DNA from: Ypsolopha sequella
Lineage: Eukaryota > Arthropoda > Insecta > Lepidoptera > Ypsolophidae
Assembly: GCA_934047225.1 (NCBI GenBank)
Contig: OW204012.1
Span: 6,386,001 to 6,450,000, forward strand
Direction of reading: 5' to 3'
Length of the DNA stretch: 64,000 bases
The position numbers and the translations under genes are program-made. The notes beneath the pieces were generated by a model, which worked only from the letters and a program-made list of their open reading frames with translations, did not search any database and was not told the origin of the DNA. Below are positions 9,355 through 20,331 of the stretch, one piece after another; the stretch's first letter is position 1; the number at the start of each line of letters is the position of its first letter.

Positions 9355-12300
9355 ACGATGAAAACTCATGCCCTGGCTCCTGCTGCCCAAAATGTCAAAA
9401 TAAATATATTAAGCATTATATAAAAGCCATAGAACACAAACCAAAAACTGAAGATAAAGAAAGAAAAAATAAAGTCTGTTGTTGTCCAGCAAACTCTAAA
9501 ATAGAAGACGATAAAATACCGAGTGATGATACAACAAATTGTTTTTCGGATAACTCAACAAAAGAATCTACAGGCAAGCCATGCAAAGAATCGAAAGCAA
9601 AAACTAAAAATGAAGCCAAGAAAAAGCCAAGTGAGAGCAGCTGTTATCCTGTTAAACCTGAAGACAATAAAAAACAAAATAAAGTTTGCTGTTATTTAGC
9701 AAAATCTGAAGAGAATAAAAGCTTTAGTAAAGGCTGCTGTGGTTTAGAAAAATGTGAAGCAACTAAAACGGAGGACGACAAAAAACCAAATAGAATTTTC
9801 TGTTGTTCAGAAAAGAAAAAGCAAAGTAAAGGCTGCTGTTGTCCAGAAAAATCTGAAGAAACTAAAACGAGGGACGATAAAAAACCAAATAGAGTTTGCT
9901 GTTGTTCACCAAAATCCGAAGAAAAGAAAAATATCAGTAAAGAATGCTGTTATCCAGAAAAATGTGGCGAAATTAAAACGGAGACAAACAAAAAACCATC
10001 ATGTTGTCATCCAGATAAATCAAAAAAAGCCCAGAAAATAACAAGTATAGTCTACTGTTGTCCAGAGAAATATGAAGAAAAGGAAAAAACAAAGAAAGAC
10101 TGTTCTTGTGCAAAAAAATCTGAAGAAGCCAAGAAAAAGCCAAGTTGCTGTTGTGTTATAACAACTAAAGAAATAAAACCGTGTGAAGAAACAAATAAAC
10201 CTAGTAAAATCTGCTGTTGTCTAGAAAAATGTGAACAAACTAAAATAGAGGTTGATGAAAAACCAATATTTTTGAGTTGTTATCCAGAAAAAGCAAAAAA
10301 AGAAGCTAAGCGTAAAAAACCAAAAAAATCAAAAAATAAAAAAGAGATAGTTTGCTGTTGTATAAAAAAATCTGAAGATAAGAAAAGCTGCTGTTGTCTA
10401 GTTAAATGCGAAGAAACTAAAACGGAGGACGATGAAAAACCAATTTGTTTGTTGTATTATCCTGATAAATCAACAAAAGAATGTAAGTGTAAAACATCAA
10501 AAAATAAAAAAGAAGCCAAGAAGAAAACAAAAACCATCTACCGTTGTGTGGAGGAATCTGCAGAAAAGGAAAATTCAGGTAAAGAGTGTTGTTGTGCAAA
10601 AAAAACCAAAGAAATAAAACCGTGTGAAGAAAAAGAAAAACCTAGTACAATCTGCGTTTGTTTAGAAAAGTCTAAAGAAGATAAAAAAAAGCCAATAAAA
10701 CCGTGTGAAGAAAAAGAAAAACCTAGTACAATCTGCGTTTGTTTAGAAAAGTCTAAAGAAGATAAAAAAAAGCCAAGTATAAGCTGTATTTGTCTAGAAA
10801 AATGCGAACAAACTAAACCAGAGGTTGATAAAAAACCAATATATTTGTGTTGTTATCCGGAAAAAGCAAAAAAAGAATCTAAGCGTAAAAAACCAAAAAA
10901 AGCAAAAAATAAAAAAGAGATAGTTTGCTGTTGTATAAAAAAATCTGAAGATAAGAAAAGCTGCTGTTGTCTAGTTAAATGCGAAGAAACTAAAACGGAG
11001 GACGATAAAAAACCAATTTATTTGGTGTATTATCCTGATAAATCAACAAAAGAATGTAAGTGTAAAACATCAAAAAATAAAAAAGAAGCCAAGAAGAAAA
11101 CAAAAACCGTCTACTGTTGTGTAGAGGAATCTGAAGAAAAGGAAAATTCATGTAAAGTATGTTGTTGTGCAAAAAAAACCAAAGAAATAAAACCGTGTGA
11201 AGAAAAAGAAAAACCTAGTACAATCTGCGTTTGTTTAGAAAAGTCTAAAGAAGATAAAAAAAAGCCAAGTATAAGCTGTATTTGTCTAGAAAAATGCGAA
11301 CAAACTAAACCAGAGGTTGATAAAAAACCAATATATTTGTGTTGTTATCCGGAAAAAGCAAAAAAAGAATCTAAGCGTAAAAAACCAAAAAAAGCAAAAA
11401 ATAAAAAAGAGATAGTTTGCTGTTGTATAAAAAAATCTGAAGATAAGAAAAGCTGCTGTTGTCAAGTTAAATGCGAAGAAACTAAAACAGACGACGATGA
11501 AAAACCAATTTGTTTGTTGTATTATCCTGATAAATCAACAAAAGAATGTAAGTGTAAAACATCAAAAAATAAAAAAGAAGCCAAGAAGAAAACAAAAACC
11601 GTCTACTGTTGTGTGGAGGAATCTGAAGAAAAGAAAAATTCATGTAAAGACTGTTGTGCAAAAAAAACTAAAGAAATAAAACCCTGTGAAGAAAAAGAAA
11701 AACCTAGTACAATCTGCTGTTATTTAGAAAAGTCTAAAGGAGATAAGAAAACTGAAAGTAAAAGCTGCTGTTGCCAAAAAAAATCTAAAGAAACTGAGGA
11801 CAATAAAAAGCCAGTTTATGTGTGTAAAACATCAAAAGAACCCAAGAAGAAAACAAGAACAGTCTACTGTTGTATAGAAAAATCTGAAAAAAAGGAAAAA
11901 TCATGTAAAGACTACTGTTGTCCAAAAAGAACTGAAGAAACAAAACCATGTGAAGAAAAAATAAAACATAGTACAATCTGCTGTCGTTTAGAAAATTCTA
12001 AAGGAGATAAGAAAACTGTTAGTAAAAGCTGCTGTTTTCAAGAAAAATCTATAGAAACTGAGGACAATAAAAAGCCAGCTTGTTTGTATTGTCATCCAGA
12101 TAAATCAAAACAAGAAGCGAAGAAGAAAACAAGAACAGTCTTCTGTTGTGTAGAGAAACCTGAAAAAAACAAAAAAAAATGTAAAAGCTGTTGTACAATA
12201 ACATCTGAAGAAATTAAAGCTTGTTTAGAGATAAAAATGAAGGAAGATAAAAAACCAAAACTAGTCTGCTGTTGTGCAGAAAAATCGAAAGAAGATAAGA

Positions 12301-13109
12301 AAAATTTATGTATGAAAAATTTATGTTGTTCAGAAAAATCTGAAGAAACTAAAACGAGGGACGATAAAAAACCAAGCAAAGTTTGCTGTTGTTCAGCAGA
12401 ATCTCGAGAAAAGAAAATGCTAAGTAAAGGCTGCTGTTGTCCTGAAATATCTGATATAGAAAAACACAAAGACTGCTGTTGTTGTAAATCTAATGATGAT
12501 TCAAAAAATAGAACTAAGATAGAAGACAAGGAAAAACAAAGTAAAGGCTGCTGCTGTACGACAAAATCCAAAGATACATCAATTGATAACATAAATGAAA
12601 TGGAGAAGAAAAAGCAAAGGAAGGGCTGCTGTTGTCCGGGAAAAACGGATGTGTGTTGTTGCTCAGATAAATGTAAACATGAATGTAAAGTTGCCAAAGA
12701 ATTACCAATTGTTAAAGTATCAGTAAAGTATAGTAAAGGTAATTGTTTTCCGGAAAAAACTATAAGAGAAACCAAAACGGGAGACGAACGAAAAGCTATT
12801 AATACGTGTTGTTGTTCAGATAAATCTGAAAAGGAACCAAAAGTTAAGGGTTGTTGTTGTCCAGAAAAACCTAAAACGAAAGACGATAAAAAATCTACTA
12901 ACATGTGTTGTTGTTCAGATAAATCTGAAAAGGAACCAAAAGTTAAGGGTTGTTGTTGTCCAGAAAAAGCTAAAATAAAAGACGATAAAAAATCTACTAA
13001 CATGTGTTGTTGTTCAGATAAATCTGAAAAGGAACCAAAAGTTAAGGGTTGTTGTTGTCCAGAAAAACCTAAAACGAAAGACGATAAAAAATATACTAAC
13101 ATCTGCTGA
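9355..13109 (+). CDS. Cys/Lys/Glu-rich repeat protein, gene A large exon
   Basis: The product is not recognised. The exon is open for about 1,250 codons and composed almost wholly of Cys, Lys, Glu, Ser, Pro and Asp. Cys falls in CC and CCC clusters separated by charged linkers (GCCCPEK, VCCCSAKSEE types). The first 35 residues form a conserved head shared with gene B, including CCPKC and NKYIKHYI. A 164-residue unit is repeated three times (starting near 10218, 10791 and 11283), and an 81-bp piece is duplicated at about 10613-10774. There is no in-frame ATG at the head: the upstream frame opens only at TTG. The conserved CATTAG acceptor before 9355 (phase 1) implies a spliced upstream exon. 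No signal peptide or membrane span can be judged without that exon. The composition suggests a disulfide cross-linked or metal-binding structural protein; this is inference. Confidence 0.7.
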
Positions 13110-13240
13110 TGTGTGTTGTTGTTCTGACAAGTCCAAAAAGGAACCAAAAACAAAAAAATTGCTGTCCGAAAAATTCGTAGGATAAAAATAAATAAGTACC
13201 TATGACTATGTATGTTGAAATATAAAACGTGAATAAATAT
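13110..13240 (+). pseudogene. Rearranged C-terminal remnant of gene A and poly(A) signals
   Basis: After the stop at 13107-13109 the repeat continues in another frame (13111-13185: VCCCSDKSKKEPKTKK then a stop). Compared with gene B, the junction near 13105 looks like a deletion that joined two repeat units out of frame, shortening gene A. AATAAA motifs at about 13188 and 13232 could serve as polyadenylation signals. Confidence 0.5.
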
Positions 13241-13315
13241 ATTTTTTTTTATTATTTTTGAACGGCTTTTTATTTATAAATTATAAACCTATATATATAA
13301 ACAACAAAAACAAAT

Positions 13316-13453
13316 AGATACGATATATTGGAGTCGTCATCAGTCGAATACAGTAGAAATAAATATTTTAATATAATTTTAATACTAAATATTAATTTCT
13401 ACTGTATTTTACTGATGAAGACTCCATAAAAGGAGACGAAATATATCGTATCT
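13316..13453. repeat. Hairpin repeat (MITE-like)
   Basis: Imperfect inverted arms: AGATACGATATAT at the left, ATATATCGTATCT at the right, and inner words ATACAGTAGAAAT and ATTTCTACTGTAT. The right arm has an extra 15 bases. No coding sequence. Confidence 0.65.
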
Positions 13454-13808
13454 CCTTTTTTAGAAATATAAAGCTGTTATTTAATGGTACGGGTTATAAC
13501 AATATTTGCGATCGCTTTTTAATAACAACATTTTAAAATGTTTTTTTTTAATGCAAAATTTTACCAAAATATATTTTTTTTAATCCAATCTACATTTTCC
13601 TGGTTTTGTTGCGAGGTTAAATTAGATAAAATATCTTAGATATATTATAAATCTGTTAAAACCTAGATGGAAAAATAAATAAAACACTTATTCAGTTTCC
13701 GCATGGAAATTTGCAGATCCGCCTAATAGATGTTTAATTTTAAAGCGAGCTTCATTATCATAGCCATAGCCACAAGTATCATTATTCAAATTTGCTCAGT
13801 GTACTTCG

Positions 13809-13844
13809 TATTTATAGGTATTCGACCATTCTCAGTAGATCAGT
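13809..13844 (+). promoter_or_regulatory. Possible core promoter (TATA and TCAGT initiator)
   Basis: TATTTATA at 13809-13816 lies 18 to 25 bases before two TCAGT initiator-like words (13832-13836 and 13840-13844). TCAGT is the common arthropod initiator. This precedes the short ATG-opened exon candidate at 13854. Spacing is only roughly right and no transcript evidence is available. Confidence 0.25.
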
Positions 13845-13853
13845 AGATCCATC

Positions 13854-13922
13854 ATGGATAGCAAGAAACTTCTAACACTCAAAAATATAGACGCTTTTTT
13901 GGCTGATTGCAACTTGCGTGAT
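13854..13922 (+). CDS. Possible short first coding exon
   Basis: ATG at 13854 in the context ATCATGG opens 23 codons (MDSKKLLTLKNIDAF then LADCNLRD) ending exactly at a good splice donor, GTAAGC, at 13923. It could be a first exon for a gene downstream, perhaps gene B. However the donor leaves phase 0, whereas the gene B acceptor at 26623 needs phase 1, so at least one further exon would be required. It may equally be chance. No homologue is recognised. Confidence 0.3.
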
Positions 13923-13928
13923 GTAAGC

Positions 13929-15140
13929 CATTATGTAAATGTATGACAAAAGCCAGGTCCAGCAGGTACACCAAAATAGAGACCAAGTACGATAAGCTTT
14001 TAATAAAGCCATGGACTAAAACGAATTATATTAGTTTAGGGCGCTGAAATTGATTAAATATTTGTGAATGATTTAAGGTTAGATCCTAGAGTCTGATTCT
14101 TAATTTTCAGTCAGTAGATGGCGCTGGTGTTCAAAAAATTGGTTTTGTATTTAAATTAATTTAAAAATAGTAAATAATTTACCAAAATATTTAATGTATT
14201 CATTATTTTATAAAGGCTGAATTGTGACATTTTCTGCTGTATGTTTCTACATCTTTGCAAAACCAATTTAAAATTTTCTGTTTCGCGTAACTACACACTC
14301 ACACATACACAATGACTTTTTACAAGACTATTTGTTAATTTAATAATACATTGTAAAGAACAATGTCTAATTTGTATTTATGTGGAATGGACTCGACTGG
14401 ACCATGGATATACTCGGTGTATACATTTTTTCATTCTGTTTTTGTAAATTTTTTAAAATGACTTGTTTTTGATTTTTTGTTTTGTTAGGGTTCCGTCAAA
14501 AAAACTTTTTTATAAAATTAAATTCAAGAAAGATATTTGATGACTTATGCTCTGAAAATTCATGTGAGCTATACTTACATCTTTTCAAGCAAATTATTTT
14601 TAGATTGGAGGAACCCGCAAATTGACGGAGAGGATGTACCAAACTTTAAAAAATTTCTAAAATCAAAACATAATAAACAAATTATTTTACATACATAAGC
14701 CATTTATTGAAAAAAAAAATCATAGCTATTGATACAAGCAATGATATTATAAGCACAACAAAAGTATAATCACATTTTTTATCCATTATAAAATCATATA
14801 AAAATCAATAAAGCTTTAATGCAAAATGCAAAACAAGTAGATGCTTACGAATGCTGCAAATGTTTTCAATACTTAAAAAAACTAGCGCCATCTATTAGAA
14901 CCTGTTATAACTACGTCGTAACTGGGTAGACTCTGTCTCGCCGATTTTACTAGTATAAGGCGACTGATTGATATAACCAAGTTCGTACTGGAGACTTACA
15001 AAGTGATCATCAGTTACAAGGTTCAATGATCCTTACTGTAAAATACGCAAAATAAAATTTAGGCTTCCTCTCAGGGTTGTTCTTGAACAAGTTTATGGAC
15101 ACAGATAATTCTAAAAATAATAATAAGTCAATGACGTCAA
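13929..15140. other. Unannotated spacer with short repeat motifs
   Basis: AT-rich. GCGCCATCTA-type words at about 14110 and 14885 and a copy of the CATACTGGAG / AAGTGATCAG motif near 14985 indicate degraded repeat tails. No gene is recognised. Confidence 0.3.
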
Positions 15141-15502
15141 GGTAATTGAGGTGGTAGAGCTGATGCCGGGCTCGACTGTGGAGGTACCACCATCTTACTT
15201 GGAGACACCCTCGAAGTTATTCGAAGGAGAGTAAGAGGACAGCTCACAGGCAAAAAACCAGGAGGCCCACCATGCCTGGGACCGATGGATGGCGGTATAT
15301 CCATCCCTAATAGCCGGGCCTTATATGGAACAGACTGGTGACGGGCAGCGGCGTCACTGGTGCGAGGGTTCCGGCACCGCGCTCACCAACCCACCTGCCC
15401 AGCATGTGTGAGTATGGGCAATTCTTCCAGGATGATCACCGGGAGTAGCAAAGTCCTGGAAAAGCTTATGTCCAGCAGTGGACCAACTAGGCTGATGGAT
15501 GG
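15141..15502 (+). mobile_element. RTE-type LINE 3' end fragment
   Basis: The segment runs from GTAGAGCTGATGCCGGGCTC through GGAGGTACCACCAT to CCAGCAGTGGACCAACTAGG and CTGATGGATGG. Related sequence lies in reverse at 36895-37207. The CCAGCAGTGGAC tail is typical of RTE-clade non-LTR elements in insects. Only the degraded 3' part is present. Confidence 0.6.
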
Positions 15503-15626
15503 AATGAAGTCAAATGATGATTTCATAATATACGTACAATGCGTTAAAGAACCATCAATGCACTTTATATATTAATTTATTCAGCCAAATTCACACTAGA
15601 GCCTTGTAAGTGATCAGTATTATGGC

Positions 15627-16048
15627 CATAGACTATGTATTACTACGCATAGACTGTTTGTAGCCACAAAAAAGGTGTAAAATTCTAACGAAATCTAGAT
15701 GGCGTTGTTAAATCCTCTAACAAACACGATGCTAATAAAGACCGATTGGTGACACTATTATCACAGCGATGTCACGTAACATAAAAATAATTCCCACTTC
15801 AATAATAGATGGCGCTGAAATATTCACTGTTAGTGTTGCCAACTTAGCGCCATCTAGTTTTTCTAAGCAAAGCTATTACATCCACATGTCTACTTGGTGA
15901 CCATGAGAGTTTACTTGCAGCTAATTAAACAACTTATGCTTATTTGCAACACTTGGCGACACCTAGTGTTGTAAGGGCGCGTAAAAAATTTGCTACGCCT
16001 TGATGTATGGGAGTTGTCGTAATTATTCGTTGTAATACTTACTCTATT
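15627..16048 (+). mobile_element. TIR element family M2, copy B
   Basis: A 422-bp copy in the same orientation as copy A, flanked by the exact 7-bp duplication TTATGGC (15620-15626 and 16049-16055). The left end lacks about 20 bp just inside the TIR relative to copies C to E. Confidence 0.9.
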
Positions 16049-16087
16049 TTATGGCTCAATAACATATGCGAAATAAATAAAAAATAA

Positions 16088-16350
16088 GCGGCGGTATCTC
16101 AGGGGTAGAACGCTGGCCTCTCAATCTTGAGATCAATGTTCAATCCCCGGTAGGGCGATGGGCATGCACCAAAGAGTTTTTCGGAATTTACGTAGGTAAA
16201 TAGTATTTGTTCTTACTAACCACTTGCTGAGCGATGAAATGAAACCTGCATGCCCTAATAAGTGTGAAGAAGTACGGCGACATACTAGTTACCCACTACT
16301 TACCGAGTCTTCAGTATGAATTTGGCTGTATAATAAGGTGAATATCATAT
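16088..16350 (+). mobile_element. tRNA-derived SINE
   Basis: The head resembles a tRNA gene: box A GGTATCTCAGGGGTAGAAC at about 16091 and box B GTTCAATCCC near 16140, the usual RNA polymerase III internal promoter. The body continues to a tail ending in a CTTCAGTATGAATTTGG motif near 16312. The same tail motif recurs around 14985, 15585, 16385, 16545, 16620 and 19550. Confidence 0.65.
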
Positions 16351-17705
16351 TATACAAGGTTATAAAATTATTTAATATGACCCAACCAAATTCATACTGG
16401 AGACTTTGTAAGTGATCAGATCAGATCAGCTCACATTTAATTCTGTGAAATACGGAAAATGAAATTTAGGCTTTCTGTACTAATTAAATGAATCGGGGTA
16501 CTCTTAAATTAGTATAGGGGAACGAAGAATACTTTTCTAGTCTCCAATATGAACTTGGTCATAAAAGTTAAAGTCGCCTCATATTTACTTATAGCTACAT
16601 TTATACTTGGTAAGTAAGTAAGGCTTGGTAAGTGATCAGTATGACGGATCGATAACACTTTGCTAATTTTGCAAAATAAAATGTTAGTTAAGGGTTCTCT
16701 TGACAAAATTTAAGTACTCTTTAGATTTAGATTTTAAAACGGAACCGCTGCGCCTACGCGCGCCTGTCCAGGCGAACGAGGTTAATGTTGCCATATGCTA
16801 AATTAATTAATCTGACTGACCTAAAAACTCTGGGGAAATTATTAATCGGACGAATAAAAATTTAACTAGCGACTTCAAGTGTCCGGAATAAATACCAAAG
16901 CGTGCGACTAAAAATAATGAGTGAGCGAATTTAAAGTATCAAATCGAAAATATTTCACCAAAATTCAAAAAGTAGTTCCGACGACGAGAGAAGTTAGGAG
17001 GAGCGTGTTGGGTTTATAAAATAAGGAGCCGAGCGAAGCGGAGCGTAGCGAAGCGATGTCTCTAGTTTTATTACTTAAAATATAAATTGTCACTAAAATA
17101 GACAATTGTTCGCCTGAGAATTATTCAACTCAACTCGAATTTGTATTTTCAAGTTGCCGTTTTCAACATTTTTATTCGACTGTAGTCTTTCGCCCATTAA
17201 GTATTTTAGTTCGCTATATTCATTATTTTTGACATATTCGTTCGTTTAAATACTACCGTAAATTATTTAATCTGACTGTTCTAAGAACTTTGTAGCTAAA
17301 GAAACAATATTTATACGAGTAACTATGAAATCTATCAAGATTAGTGATTATTTTTAACAGACCACTGAAAATCATAGGAATTGTTGAGAATTTATTGAAA
17401 ATTCAACATTTAGGTACAAAAAGGATAAGTTTACCTATCTACTGAATTGTAATTTGTAATGCTTCAGAATCTCGTCAAAAACTTTCAGCTCTAAATAAAA
17501 AAACCTGCATACGAATTCGTTTATCCAATAGCATGGTTAATAAAATTAAAGACATAACTGGTCAAATCTGTTTTCTGTAAATGTTACCTAAATCCGTAAA
17601 AAGTACAGACAAATCTGTGTTTAAGGCAACACCGGCTCGGGCCGCAACAATCGACAACATCGCGCGTACAATAAAAGCATCGTCACCAACTCATTCAGGT
17701 TATAC
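16351..17705. repeat. Repeat tails and GC-rich block, no gene
   Basis: Further copies of the GTAAGTGATCAG tail motif lie at 16385-16425 and 16545-16645. The block at 16975-17060 (GACGACGAG, AGGAGGAGCGTGTT, GAGCCGAGCGAAGCGGAGCG) is the reverse of that at 2487-2580 and is shared with 19790-19900. The remainder is AT-rich with nothing recognised. Confidence 0.5.
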
Positions 17706-18146
17706 CATAGACTAAGTATTACTACTACGTATAGACCGACAACTTCCATACATCAAGGCGTAGGAAATTTTTTACGCGCCCTTACAACACTAGGTATCGC
17801 CAAGTGTTGCAAGTAAGCATAATTTGTTTATTTGGCTGCAAGTAAACTCTCATGGTTACCAAGTAAATATGTGGCTGTAATAGCCTTGCTTAGAAAAACT
17901 GGATGACGCTAAGTTGGCAACACTAACAGTGAATATTTCAGCGCCATCTATTATCGAAGTGTGAATAATTCTTATGTTGCGTGACATCGCTGTGCCACTA
18001 GCGCCACCAATCGGTCCTTTTTAGCATCGTGTTCGTTAGAGGATTTAGCAACGTCATCTAGATTTCGTTAGAATTTTACACCTTTTTTGTGGCTACAAAC
18101 TGATGTATGGGAACTGCTAGTCTATACGTAGTAATACTTAGCTATG
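17706..18146 (-). mobile_element. TIR element family M2, copy C
   Basis: A 441-bp copy in reverse orientation to A and B, flanked by the exact 7-bp duplication GTTATAC (17699-17705 and 18147-18153). Inverted ends start CATAGACTAAGTATTACTAC and extend imperfectly for about 45 bp through TCCCATACATCA. Confidence 0.9.
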
Positions 18147-18411
18147 GTTATACACATACAAACCAACTAAGGCAATTTTACAACTGATCTCATCAAAATC
18201 CCTTATACCACAAAGTGATAAGATCCTCAGGATCCCACCTAATATAACACAAAAATGTTGTTAAAAATTTGTGTTCAATAAAATACGCACAAATATGTGA
18301 GTAAATAAATAGTTAGCCAAACAAAGTGCTCAAGTAAGACTCGCAAAAAACCAAAAAAATTAAAAAATTAAAAAACACAAGAAATACCAAGGTACAGTAG
18401 GAAACACACTA

Positions 18412-18710
18412 TTAGAGTTCCGTACCTACCTAAAAGGTAACCATTATTGTAAGATTCCGTTGTCTGTCCGTCCGTATGTTACAGCCTCATTACTTTTGAA
18501 CCGACTTGAAATTTGGCAAAAATATATTCCTCAATAAAATTTTCTTCACAAAACTTAACCATGTTTTTTTTCCTTTTTTAATTATTTGGTATAATCAATT
18601 CTTTTTTTTTTTAGTCATCATAATCAAAATCAAAATTTTAAATACAATGTTTAATATGGAACCCTAGGTGAACGAGTCTGCCTCGCACTTGACCGGTTTT
18701 TTTACAGGTA
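18412..18710 (-). repeat. Lepidopteran GAGTCAGACTCGC dispersed repeat
   Basis: In reverse complement it runs from CCGGTCAAGTGCGAGGCAGA to GGTACGGAACTCTAA, with the interior TGTCTGTCCGTCCG words. The same layout in the plus orientation lies at 60062-60384, with partial copies at 46208 and 50180. I recognise it as a common interspersed repeat in moth genomes. Confidence 0.65.
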
Positions 18711-19007
18711 CGTGAAAAACTGAACTCTTATTTATAAGATCATTTTGTTGTTCGTCTGTCTGTTTAAAAATTCGGCGCGAAAGAATTTATTTTGACACAA
18801 GTGAAGGAATGAATCCAATAAATCATTTATTTACAATTCTTTAGGGAATAAATAATATTTTACTAAGAATAAAAAAACAAAAACTTAAATAATATAAAAA
18901 AAAAACACAAAAGTAAAATTAGTGGCGGGAATCGAACTCCCAACCATATAATTAGGAGGCGGATAGATATTTCTGTGGTGTAGGAGTGCTTGCCTAAAAC
19001 GTGAAAT
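18711..19007. other. Unannotated, possible SINE head
   Basis: At about 18918-18945, in reverse, GGGAGTTCGATTCCCGCCAC resembles a tRNA B box, suggesting the remains of another SINE on the minus strand. A clear A box is not seen. Confidence 0.3.
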
Positions 19008-19445
19008 CATAGACTAAGTACTACTACGTATAGACACCGATAACTCCCATACATCAAGGCGTAGCAAATTTTTTACGCGCCCTTACAACACTAGGCGTCG
19101 CCAAGTGTTACAAATAAGCATAATTTGTTTAATTGGCTGCAAGTAAACTCTCATGGCTACCAAGTAAACATGTGGCTGTAATAGCTTTGCTTAGAAAAAC
19201 TAGATGGCGCTAAGTTGGCAGCATTAATAGTGAATATTTCAGCGCCATCTATTATCCGAGTGGGAATTATTTTTATGTTACGTGATATCGCTGTGCCACT
19301 AGCGTCACCAATCGGTCTTTTTTAGCATCGTGTTCGTTAGAGGATTTAGCAACGCCATCTAGATTTTGTTAGAATTTTACACCTTTTTTGTGGCTACAAA
19401 CTGATGTATGGTAACTGCTAGTCTGTACGTAGTAATGCTTACTAA
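19008..19445 (-). mobile_element. TIR element family M2, copy D (damaged right end)
   Basis: Same orientation as C and E, with an intact left TIR. The right end reads AGTAATGCTTACTAATAAAT instead of AGTAATACTTAGTCTATG, and no 7-bp duplication matches the left flank GTGAAAT. Confidence 0.85.
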
Positions 19446-20331
19446 TAAATACCCTTCAACCCTGCATATGGTCCACTAGATGGCGCTCTTCACATGGGAA
19501 GTCAAAATATCAGTTCACGAATTTCACAAGCATTTTTATTGATCCATGATACTGGTCACTTACCATGCCTCCAGTATGAATTTGGAAGATGATGAAAAAT
19601 TCACCTTGCATATTGTGGCAGGCAGGCGTTTAATTCGGCAGTTTACAAACGGCGTCGTCAGTTTCTAAATGCTCGCTGTTTTAGTAAAATGCCCGTTGTT
19701 TTGTGATTTGCCGAAAATAAATTAAAGAATGCCTTCGTTATTTTCTAAAAACCCGAAAACGAAAGTCTTTCACCAAAAAGTGAAAAATAGGTGCGACGAC
19801 GAGCTGAGCAAGGAGGAGCGAGTTAGGTTTACATGTAAGTACATATTGGGAGCCGAGCGAAGCGGAGCGGAGCGAGACGACACTCAATACTTCTAACAGA
19901 ATTACTATATGCCGAGGCAAATAACAAAATGCCAAGATTCGTAAAGTCACCTACCACGACGTTTTTTTTGTCGAATGTATTCAGTAAATGATCTGGAAGC
20001 TGAGTATAACAAAAAACACAAATGTCAATAAGGTTGAAATTCGCTTAGCACCCCATAAACTGTTTACATAATTTTGGACATAATTGTTAAAGTATCAAAC
20101 TAATTTCAACCTTATTGACATCTGACAAACCCTGTGTTTTTTTAATCTACTGTACTCAGTAAATGATCTGGAAGCTGAATATAACATTAATTTCAATAAG
20201 GACGAAATTAAAATGAATAATTCAAAATATAAAATATTTAGCATTGACATGTTTGTCAATGATGAAACAATAATTATTTATATGATTAGCTTTGACCGTA
20301 TGAAATAAAACAATGAGATTTTGTCAATAAT
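19446..20331. repeat. Repeat remnants including a partial tandem duplication
   Basis: 19548-19590 is a reverse copy of the SINE-tail motif. 19790-19900 is the third GC-rich GAGCCGAGCGAAGCGGAGCG block. TCAGTAAATGATCTGGAAGC occurs at 19981 and again at 20156, each followed by an AATAAGG-GAAAT segment. Between them 20009-20040 and 20100-20150 form an inverted repeat (CAATAAGGTTGAAATT). No gene. Confidence 0.5.

Noticed and set aside
12092..13153. 353-codon antisense open frame rich in GQQQPL and SEQQH
   Set aside because: It is the exact antisense of the Cys-rich repeats (TGTTGT reads as ACAACA). A similar 347-codon frame lies antisense to gene B. Composition alone keeps it open.
16088..16160. 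A functional tRNA gene
   Set aside because: A and B boxes are present, but the arms do not fold into a proper cloverleaf by eye, and the sequence continues into a SINE body and tail shared with other sites.
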